From contig CAXTJP010000131.1 in assembly GCA_964244615.1 (NCBI GenBank), positions 1 through 6,445 of the forward strand: a DNA stretch of 6,445 nt. The letters are read 5' to 3'. The notes beneath the pieces are model-generated. The model did no database searches. It was given only the letters and a program-made list of their open reading frames with translations, and was not told where the DNA came from. Origin of the DNA: BOG-908 sp964244615 (GTDB lineage Bacteria; Pseudomonadota; Alphaproteobacteria; Acetobacterales; Acetobacteraceae). Every line of letters begins with the position of its first letter. Position 1 is the stretch's first letter. Below are positions 1 to 5,506 of the stretch, one piece after another. The position numbers and the translations under genes were made by a program.

Positions 1-142
1 GGCGCCGGCGCAACAGGGTCAGCAGGCCGGCCTCGCTCGCGTCCACGACCAGCGCGTCGCCGTCCGTCCCCCGGCGCGCGAGCCGCGCCGGCACCAGGCT
101 GAGCAGCTGATGACCCCACCAATCGAAGAATTCGCCGAGCAA
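1..142 (-). CDS. GspL/PilN-like secretion or pilus assembly protein, N-terminal fragment
   Basis: Only the first 47 codons are inside the window; the gene runs off the left edge. The translation has an aromatic start (LLGEFFDWWGHQLLSLVP), then a short basic stretch (PARLARR), then a DALVVD segment followed by a Leu-rich helix ending LLTLLRRR. From memory, this pattern resembles the cytoplasmic N-terminus of GspL/PilN-like proteins, inner-membrane platform parts of type II secretion or type IV pilus machines. The frame is open back to a TAA at 233-235 but contains no ATG or GTG. TTG at 140-142 is the only common start and has GGAGGG (146-151) 3 bases upstream, a close Shine-Dalgarno. The gene is transcribed divergently from the efflux operon, so it is probably first in its own leftward unit. 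The family call rests on a short fragment; a different membrane-associated protein cannot be excluded. Confidence 0.5.
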   Translation of the reverse strand, partial: MLGEFFDWWGHQLLSLVPARLARRGTDGDALVVDASEAGLLTLLRRR

Positions 143-145
143 ACG

Positions 146-151
146 CCCTCC
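146..151 (-). promoter_or_regulatory. Shine-Dalgarno for the TTG-started leftward gene
   Basis: Read on the minus strand this is GGAGGG, followed by CGT and then the TTG codon. The spacing is short (3 bases after the G run, 4 after GGAGG), but it is the only purine-rich anti-16S match near the only usable start codon of that frame. It therefore decides the start of the left-edge gene. Confidence 0.45.
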
Positions 152-257
152 GCCCCGCCCTGTCGGCAGTCGCGAACGCGTTACCCCGGGTCCGGGGGGA
201 AAGAAAGTGCATCTGCATGGGGTTGCCGCTTCTTAACCTGACGGGGTGCCCGCAAGA

Positions 258-275
258 CCCAGCAGCCAGGCTGGG
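258..275. repeat. inverted repeat CCCAGC-N6-GCTGGG
   Basis: Perfect 6-base arms (258-263 and 270-275) flank a 6-base loop. A nested alternative, CAGCC-A-GGCTG (263-273), overlaps it. There is no T-run on either side, so it is not a classic terminator. It could be a protein-binding site or just a GC-rich chance palindrome. Confidence 0.35.
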
Positions 276-283
276 GTGGTCGG

Positions 284-306
284 GCCTGTGCGCCGGCTAC
301 ACAGGC
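284..306. promoter_or_regulatory. candidate operator: inverted repeat GCCTGTG-N9-CACAGGC
   Basis: Perfect 7-base arms (284-290 and 300-306) lie 9 bases apart, so the half-site centres are 16 bases apart, roughly one and a half helical turns. It sits in the divergent promoter region about 83 bases upstream of the permease start. The geometry would suit a dimeric regulator acting on one or both flanking genes, as is common for RND pumps. No regulator gene is present in the window, so the binding protein is unknown and the role is inferred. Confidence 0.35.
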
Positions 307-347
307 TGTTGCATTGCAGCACCAGGTCTTGGAACCGGCAACTAGCA

Positions 348-378
348 AGCCACGTTACGGTTTCCAGCCACGGTTCGG
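348..378 (+). repeat. short direct repeat AGCCACG upstream of the permease start
   Basis: AGCCACGTTACGG (348-360) recurs as AGCCACGGTTCGG (366-378). Eleven of 13 bases match, at an 18-base period, and the second copy ends 11 bases before the permease ATG. It could be a tandem regulator site in the leader or a chance duplication; there is no further evidence for a function. Confidence 0.3.
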
Positions 379-389
379 AATGACTGCCG

Positions 390-3300
390 ATGGGTATCGT
401 CAAGTTCGCCCTGAAATACCCCCACACCTTCTACGTTGTGGCGATCCTGATGCTGTTCCTGGGTGTCAGCACCATCGTCGTGACGCCCAAAGACATCTTC
501 CCCGGCATCAACATTCCCGTGGTCTCGATCATCTGGCAGTACACCGGCCTGACGCCCGAGGAGATGGAGCAGCGGGTCAGCACCTACAGCGAGTACTCGA
601 TTAGCTCGTCGGTGAACGACATCAAGAGCATCGAGAGCCAGACGCTCTCGGGCATCTCGGTCGAGCGTATCTATTTCCAGCCGAACGTTAACGTCGACCT
701 CGCGATCGCGCAGATCGTCTCTGCCTCGAACTCCATACGCGCGCTCATGCCGACGGGGATACAGCCGCCGGTCATCGTCCAGTACAACGCCTCCTCGGTG
801 CCTGTGCTGCAGATCAGCCTCAGCTCCGACACGCTGAACGAGCAGCAGCTCTACGATTACGGCATCTACCAGATGCGCCAGCAGCTGGCGCCGATCCAGG
901 GCATCACCCTGCCCACGCCGTATGGCGGCAAGTATCGCCAGATCATGGTGGACCTCGACCCCGACGCGCTGCGGGCGCAGGGGCTCACGCCGTACGACGT
1001 GGTCACCGCCGTCAACGCGCAGAGCCTGACGCTGCCCTCTGGCGACGCCAAGATGGGCGACCGCCAGTTCATCATCCGCGTCAACGCCTCCGCCCAGTCG
1101 ATCGAGGCGCTGAACAACGTGCCGATCAAGCAGGTCGGGGGCACCACCGTGTACCTGCACGACGTGGCGCATGTGCGCGACGGCTGGGCGGTGCAGCAGA
1201 ACGTTGTCCGCACCGAGGGCAAGCGCTCGGTGCTGATCACCATCATCAAAAACGGCGACGCCTCCACGCTCGACGTGGTCAACCGCGTCAAGGCGGCAAT
1301 GCCGACGATTCAGAAGGCGGCGCCGCCGGGCATGCGCATCGAGCTGCTGTTCGACCAGTCGGTGTTCGTCTCCGCCGCCATCAACTCGGTGCTGCGCGAG
1401 GGCGCCATCGCCGCCGGACTGACCGCGCTGATGATCCTGGTGTTTCTCGGCTCCTGGCGGTCGACCGTGGTGGTGATGGTGTCGATCCCGCTGTCGATCC
1501 TGACCTCCATCGCGGTGCTCTCGGCGCTCGGCGAGACGATCAACACCATGACGCTGGGCGGGCTGGCACTGGCCGTCGGCATCCTGGTGGATGATTCCAC
1601 CGTCACCATCGAGAACACGCACCGGCTGCTGGACGAGGGCGGCGACTTCGACGAGGCGGTGCTGGAGGGTGCGGCCGGCATCGCCATCCCCACGCTGATC
1701 TCCACGCTGGCGATCTGCGTCGTGTTCGTCAGCGTGTTCTTCCTGCAGGGCGCGGCCAAGTACCTGTTCACGCCGCTGGCCGAGGCGGTGGTGTTCGCCA
1801 TGCTCGCCTCCTACGGCATCTCGCGCACGCTGACGCCGATCGTGATCCGGCTGATGCTGCGCCGCGAATACCAAGGCGGCCACGATGACAAGCCGAAGAA
1901 CTGGTTCGGCCGCTTCCACGCGGGCTTCAACCGCGGCTTCGACGCGTTTCGTGCGTTCTACGGCTGGCTGCTCGCCGCCATCCTGGCGCGACGCATCATC
2001 ACCCCGATCGTGGCCGTCTGCGTGGTGGCGAGCGCCGGCGTGCTCAGCCAGTTCGTCGGCAGCGACTTCTTCCCGCAGGTCGATGCCGGCCTGATCCAGC
2101 TGCATGTCCGCGCGCCCGCCCGCACCCGGATCGAGACCACGGAGAAGGTGTTCCAGGCGGTCGAGGACAACATACGCAACCAGATCCCCGGCGGGGAGAT
2201 CAAGCTGATGCTGGACAACATCGGCCTGCCGCAGCGCACGTACAACCTCGCCTTCACCGACGGCACCACGATCGGCGTGAACGACGGCACCATCCAGATC
2301 CAGCTGGCCGAGAACCGGCACGGCACGACGGCCGCCTACATGAGACAGTTGCGCGACAGCCTGCCCGCCGCGTTCCCCGACGTGCAGTTCTACTTCCAGC
2401 CCGCCGACCTGGTGACGCAGATCCTCGATTTCGGCGTGCCGTCACAAGTGGACGTGCAGGTGCAGGGCAAGGATCGGCTGGACAACCAGAAGATCGCCAA
2501 GGACATCGCGCGGCGCATCTCGGCCGTGCCCGGCATCGTGGACGCGCACGTGCAGCAGGAGCTGGACGCGCCGGAGATGTACTACACCATCGACCGGACC
2601 AGGGCGCAGGAGCTCGGCCTGACGGTCAACCAGGTGGCGCAGGACCTCAACATCAGCCTCAGCTCGTCCGAGCAGGTGTCGCCGAACTTCTGGACCGACC
2701 CGAAGAACGGCATACCGTACTACATGGCGGTGCAGACGCCCGAGTACAAGCTGCACAACAAGAACGACCTGGACAACACGCCGATCGCCGGCAGCCCCGG
2801 CACCGTGGCGCAGGGCGGCACCGCGACGCCGATCCCCGACCTGTTCGGCAACGTCGCCAGCGGCCACCGCCAACAGGTGCAATCGGTCTACAACCAGAAC
2901 AACATCCAGCCCGTCTACGACGTGTATGCCAGCGTGCAGAGCACCGATCTCGGCACCGCCGAGACCGCCATCCGCAAGGTGGTGGCCGACGAGCAGCACC
3001 ACCTCAAGACCGGCGACACGATCAACATACGTGGCCAGATCAGCAGCATGGACGATGCGTTCACCAACCTGACGATCGGCCTGCTGTTCGCAGCGGTGTT
3101 CGTCTATTTGCTGATGGTCGTGAACTACCAAAGTTTCGTCGATCCGCTTGCCGTCATCCTGGCCCTGCCGGGTGCCGGCTCCGGCATCCTGCTGCTGCTG
3201 TTCGTGACCGGCACCACGCTGTCGGTGCCATCCCTGATGGGCGCCATCATGTCGGTGGGCGTCGCCTCGGCCAACTCCATCCTGCTCGTGACGTTCGCGC

Positions 3301-3626
3301 GCGAGCAGCGTGAGACGGGGATGGGCGCGGTCGAAGCGGCCCTGTCGGCCGGCACCACGCGGCTGCGCCCGGTGCTGATGACGGCGGCGGCGATGATGGT
3401 CGGCATGGTCCCGATGGCGATCGGCGGCCCCGGGGAGGAGCAGAACGCGGTGCTGGCGCGCGCCGTGATCGGTGGCGTGCTGGTCGGCACGCTCACGACG
3501 CTGCTGTTCGTGCCATACCTCTACTCGGTGTTCGGTGCCTTCGAGCGTGCGCCGGAGAAGCCTGAAGAACGCGCGGATCGCGACTCACGTGGCGGCCAGC
3601 GCGGCCTCGCGCAGCAGGGAGCCTGA
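390..3626 (+). CDS. RND-family efflux transporter permease (inner membrane, proton-driven)
   Basis: This 1078-residue protein has the full length and layout of an AcrB-like hydrophobe/amphiphile RND pump, which exports small hydrophobic or amphiphilic compounds from periplasm or inner membrane using proton flow. TM1 is about 12-30, the first periplasmic pore loop about 31-330, TM2-TM6 about 338-488, a cytoplasmic linker about 490-525, TM7 about 535-555, the second large loop about 556-890, and TM8-TM12 about 892-1043. TM4 carries the Asp pair D401-D402 (GILVDDSTVTIEN). R991 and T998 (RLRPVLMT) match the AcrB relay Arg and Thr, but the TM10 lysine is replaced by A961 (GVASANSILLV). The C-terminal tail (about 1050-1078) is charged. 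The ATG at 390 is forced because an in-frame TGA lies at 381-383; the Shine-Dalgarno is weak (GGAA 377-380). The adaptor gene follows after one base. Substrate cannot be told from sequence. Confidence 0.95.
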   Translation: MGIVKFALKYPHTFYVVAILMLFLGVSTIVVTPKDIFPGINIPVVSIIWQYTGLTPEEMEQRVSTYSEYSISSSVNDIKSIESQTLSGISVERIYFQPNVNVDLAIAQIVSASNSIRALMPTGIQPPVIVQYNASSVPVLQISLSSDTLNEQQLYDYGIYQMRQQLAPIQGITLPTPYGGKYRQIMVDLDPDALRAQGLTPYDVVTAVNAQSLTLPSGDAKMGDRQFIIRVNASAQSIEALNNVPIKQVGGTTVYLHDVAHVRDGWAVQQNVVRTEGKRSVLITIIKNGDASTLDVVNRVKAAMPTIQKAAPPGMRIELLFDQSVFVSAAINSVLREGAIAAGLTALMILVFLGSWRSTVVVMVSIPLSILTSIAVLSALGETINTMTLGGLALAVGILVDDSTVTIENTHRLLDEGGDFDEAVLEGAAGIAIPTLISTLAICVVFVSVFFLQGAAKYLFTPLAEAVVFAMLASYGISRTLTPIVIRLMLRREYQGGHDDKPKNWFGRFHAGFNRGFDAFRAFYGWLLAAILARRIITPIVAVCVVASAGVLSQFVGSDFFPQVDAGLIQLHVRAPARTRIETTEKVFQAVEDNIRNQIPGGEIKLMLDNIGLPQRTYNLAFTDGTTIGVNDGTIQIQLAENRHGTTAAYMRQLRDSLPAAFPDVQFYFQPADLVTQILDFGVPSQVDVQVQGKDRLDNQKIAKDIARRISAVPGIVDAHVQQELDAPEMYYTIDRTRAQELGLTVNQVAQDLNISLSSSEQVSPNFWTDPKNGIPYYMAVQTPEYKLHNKNDLDNTPIAGSPGTVAQGGTATPIPDLFGNVASGHRQQVQSVYNQNNIQPVYDVYASVQSTDLGTAETAIRKVVADEQHHLKTGDTINIRGQISSMDDAFTNLTIGLLFAAVFVYLLMVVNYQSFVDPLAVILALPGAGSGILLLLFVTGTTLSVPSLMGAIMSVGVASANSILLVTFAREQRETGMGAVEAALSAGTTRLRPVLMTAAAMMVGMVPMAIGGPGEEQNAVLARAVIGGVLVGTLTTLLFVPYLYSVFGAFERAPEKPEERADRDSRGGQRGLAQQGA
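3616..3621 (+). promoter_or_regulatory. Shine-Dalgarno AGGGAG for the adaptor gene
   Basis: AGGGAG sits 6 bases before the ATG at 3628, inside the last codons of the permease gene. It supports starting the adaptor at 3628 rather than at an earlier in-frame ATG (3472) buried in the permease, and it suggests coupled translation of the two pump subunits. Confidence 0.7.
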
Positions 3627-3627
3627 A

Positions 3628-4959
3628 ATGAACCAGATGAACCGCCCGGCCGCCGACACGAACCCGCCGCAGACCAGCCGCCCTGGCCCGTCCGGGCCGC
3701 CGGGTGGCCAGGCCGCGCCCGAGGCGAAGTCCGGCCAGGACAAGCCTGATGCCAGGCACGAAGCGCCGGCCGACCCGGCGACCGAAAAGCGCCGCGGCCG
3801 CATCGCCCGGCTCGCCGCACTGGCCGTGCTCGTGTTGGTATTGGCCATGGTCGCCTGGGGGGTGTGGACCCACATCGCCAGCCGGCAGGCCGCGCGCACC
3901 GCGTTGCAGACCCGACAGGACTCCGTGCCGAGCGTGCGCATCGTCACCGTGCATGCCGATAACCGGCCGCAGACGATCGATCTGCCCGGCACCATGCAGG
4001 CCTACGACGCGGCGACACTCTACGCCCGCGCGACCGGCTACATCGCCAAGCGAAATGTCGACATCGGCAGCCAGGTGCATGCCGGCGACGTTCTGGCCGT
4101 GATCGCGGCCCCCGACCTCGACCAGCAACTGGCCCAGGCACGCGCCCAATTGGTGCAGATGCAGGCGGCGCTGACCCAGGCCGTCGCCACGCGCGGCCTG
4201 GCCAAGGTGACCAACCAGCGGACGTCTCGCCTGGTCAGCGAAGGCTGGGACAGCCGTCAGCAGGGCGACCAGGACCGCACCAACTTCAACTCGCAGACTG
4301 CCGGCGTGGGCGTGGCCCAGGCGAACCTCGCGGCCCAGCTGGCACAGGTGAACCGCCTGGTCGAGCTGACCGGCTTCGAGCGTGTGATCGCCCCCTTCGA
4401 CGGCGTGATCACGGCCCGCGCCGTCGATGTCGGCACGCTGGTCACCGCGGACGCGTCCAGCGGCACGTCGCTGTTCTCCATCGCCCACACCGCCACCCTG
4501 CGCGTGCAGGTCTACGTGCCGCAGGAGTATTTCTTCGGCCTGAAGGACGGCCAGGACGCGATGATCACCGTGCCGCAGCTGCCTGGCCGGACGTTCCACG
4601 GGCGGGTAGCGCGCAACGCCGCGGCGCTGGCCACCAACACGCGCACGCTGCTGGCCGAGGTGGACGTCGATAACCGGGACCATGCCCTGTCGGCGGGCCT
4701 GTACGGCATCGTTCACGTGCAGGAGCCGCGGGCGCAGCCCGTGGTGACGGTGCCGACACAGTCGGTCATCTTCAACAAGGACGGGCTCAGCGTCGCCGTG
4801 GTGGAGAACGACCGTATCGCCATACGCCACCTCGACGTGGCCGAGGACGACGGCGCGCAGGTGCAGGTCCGCGCCGGCCTCAAGGACGGAGACAAGGTGA
4901 TCCTCAGCTTGCCGGTCGACCTTACCGAGGGCATGAAGGTCAAGGTTTCGGATCATTAA
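3628..4959 (+). CDS. RND efflux periplasmic adaptor (membrane fusion protein, HlyD/AcrA-like)
   Basis: This 443-residue protein bridges the RND permease to an outer-membrane channel. Residues 1-58 form a Pro/Gly-rich, probably disordered cytoplasmic tail ending in basic EKRRGR; one membrane anchor follows at about 60-81. No lipobox cysteine is seen, so it is anchored by a helix, not lipid. A lipoyl/barrel-sandwich half lies at about 118-160 (ARATGYIAKRNVDIGSQVHAGDVL), a helical hairpin at about 162-245, the returning lipoyl half at about 250-285 (IAPFDGVITARAVDVGTLV), a beta-barrel at about 288-368, and a membrane-proximal domain at about 370-440. The hairpin tip contains R198-x3-L202-x6-S209, the RLS motif that AcrA-type adaptors use to engage TolC-family channels. 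The start at 3628 has a good Shine-Dalgarno and lies one base after the permease stop. Having the permease first and the adaptor second reverses the acrAB order but is known for some RND operons. Confidence 0.93.
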   Translation: MNQMNRPAADTNPPQTSRPGPSGPPGGQAAPEAKSGQDKPDARHEAPADPATEKRRGRIARLAALAVLVLVLAMVAWGVWTHIASRQAARTALQTRQDSVPSVRIVTVHADNRPQTIDLPGTMQAYDAATLYARATGYIAKRNVDIGSQVHAGDVLAVIAAPDLDQQLAQARAQLVQMQAALTQAVATRGLAKVTNQRTSRLVSEGWDSRQQGDQDRTNFNSQTAGVGVAQANLAAQLAQVNRLVELTGFERVIAPFDGVITARAVDVGTLVTADASSGTSLFSIAHTATLRVQVYVPQEYFFGLKDGQDAMITVPQLPGRTFHGRVARNAAALATNTRTLLAEVDVDNRDHALSAGLYGIVHVQEPRAQPVVTVPTQSVIFNKDGLSVAVVENDRIAIRHLDVAEDDGAQVQVRAGLKDGDKVILSLPVDLTEGMKVKVSDH

Positions 4960-4971
4960 GGCCGTTCATCC

Positions 4972-5418
4972 ATGAACCTGACCGCCGCTTTGCCGCCCGG
5001 ACTGACCGGCCTGGAGCAGCTTCGGGCGCTGCTCGGCCAGGACATGGTGGCGATCGGCAAGACGATGGGCTTCACCATCGTGGCCGTCGAGGATGGCAGC
5101 GTGACGTTCGAGGCGGTGCCCAGCCTGAGCGTGTACAATCCGATCGGCACGGTGCATGGTGGTTTTGCCGCCGCTGTCCTCGATTCGTGCTGCGGCTGTG
5201 CGGTGCACACGAAGCTCTCGCCGACCCAGGGCTACACCACGCTCGAGCTGAAGATCGCCTATCACAAGGCCATCACGGTGCAGACCGGGGTGATGCGCGG
5301 CGTCGGGCGCGTGGTGCAGTTCGGGCGTCGTGCCGCGTTTGCCGAAGCGACGATGGTGGACGGTGCGGGGCGGCTTTATGCTTCGGCGACTTCGACGTTG
5401 CTGGTCATGGAGAAGTAA
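4972..5418 (+). CDS. PaaI-family hotdog-fold acyl-CoA thioesterase
   Basis: This 148-residue protein is the usual size for a PaaI/4-hydroxybenzoyl-CoA-type thioesterase, a cytoplasmic enzyme that hydrolyses acyl- or aryl-CoA thioesters. The signature is N56-P57 followed by V61-H62-G63-G64, with D71 nine residues after the His. This matches the His-Gly and catalytic Asp spacing of E. coli PaaI. The next strands (TTLELKIAYHKAI at 89-101, then a GRRAAFAEATMVD strand at 118-130) fit the hotdog sheet. The ATG at 4972 is 12 bases after the adaptor stop, and that stop codon is in the same reading frame, so no longer start is possible. The Shine-Dalgarno is poor (AAGG 4958-4961, spacing 10), suggesting coupled translation. 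Co-transcription with the pump is likely. Its substrate is unknown: aromatic acyl-CoA, fatty acyl-CoA and general housekeeping roles are all possible. Confidence 0.88.
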   Translation: MNLTAALPPGLTGLEQLRALLGQDMVAIGKTMGFTIVAVEDGSVTFEAVPSLSVYNPIGTVHGGFAAAVLDSCCGCAVHTKLSPTQGYTTLELKIAYHKAITVQTGVMRGVGRVVQFGRRAAFAEATMVDGAGRLYASATSTLLVMEK

Positions 5419-5420
5419 GG

Positions 5421-5456
5421 AAAGTCTTCTTTGAAGAAAAAAGCAAAAGACTTTTT
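5421..5456 (+). terminator. candidate intrinsic terminator after the thioesterase gene
   Basis: AAAGTCTT (5421-5428) pairs with AAGACTTT (5447-5454), with T continuing to 5456, giving an 8-base stem plus two possible outer G-T pairs. The 18-base loop contains a smaller competing hairpin, TCTTC-TTT-GAAGA (5425-5437). It starts 3 bases after the thioesterase stop, in the convergent gap before moaA. The stem is AT-rich and so weaker than typical, but the local composition is strikingly unlike the GC-rich surroundings. Reading leftward from moaA there is no good T-run after the stem. Confidence 0.45.
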
Positions 5457-5506
5457 GTCGTGCTGTCGCGGAGGTTTCTGCAAACACCCGATCAATAAGC
5501 AGAAGT

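Larger units (their letters stand above)
143..389. other. divergent intergenic region between the GspL-like gene and the efflux operon
   Basis: These 247 bases separate two divergently transcribed genes, so promoters for both should lie here. I found no convincing sigma-70 -35/-10 pair on either strand; TTGCAT (309-314) and TTGGAA (329-334) are possible -35 boxes, but neither has a good -10 at 16-18 bases. The visible structure is two inverted repeats (258-275 and 284-306) and an 18-base-period direct repeat (348-378) just before the permease start. No RNA gene or additional coding region is evident. Confidence 0.6.

Noticed and set aside
314..604. Plus-strand open frame of 96 codons overlapping the permease start
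   Set aside because: It is out of frame with the permease for most of its length, has no Shine-Dalgarno, and has composition typical of a shadow frame.
342..2321. Long minus-strand open frame (659 codons) opposite the permease gene
   Set aside because: It is very rich in Arg, His, Asp and Val, has no recognisable fold and lies fully antisense to a well-conserved RND gene; GC-rich third positions produce such shadows.
2442..3131. Minus-strand open frame (229 codons) opposite the second half of the permease
   Set aside because: It is a Val/His/Asp-rich shadow of the RND periplasmic loop, with no domain signature.
3472..3627. Upstream extension of the adaptor to an ATG at 3472
   Set aside because: The extra 52 residues overlap the permease out of frame and are low-complexity Arg/Ser/Cys; a good Shine-Dalgarno precedes the ATG at 3628.
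3493..4956. Minus-strand open frame (487 codons) opposite the adaptor gene
   Set aside because: It has the same His/Arg/Gly-rich shadow composition and no motif, and is fully explained by the adaptor on the plus strand.
5457..5506. Possible small gene or RNA between the hairpin and moaA
   Set aside because: Only about 50 bases, with no start codon plus ribosome site and no stable structure seen; treated as plain 3' spacer.
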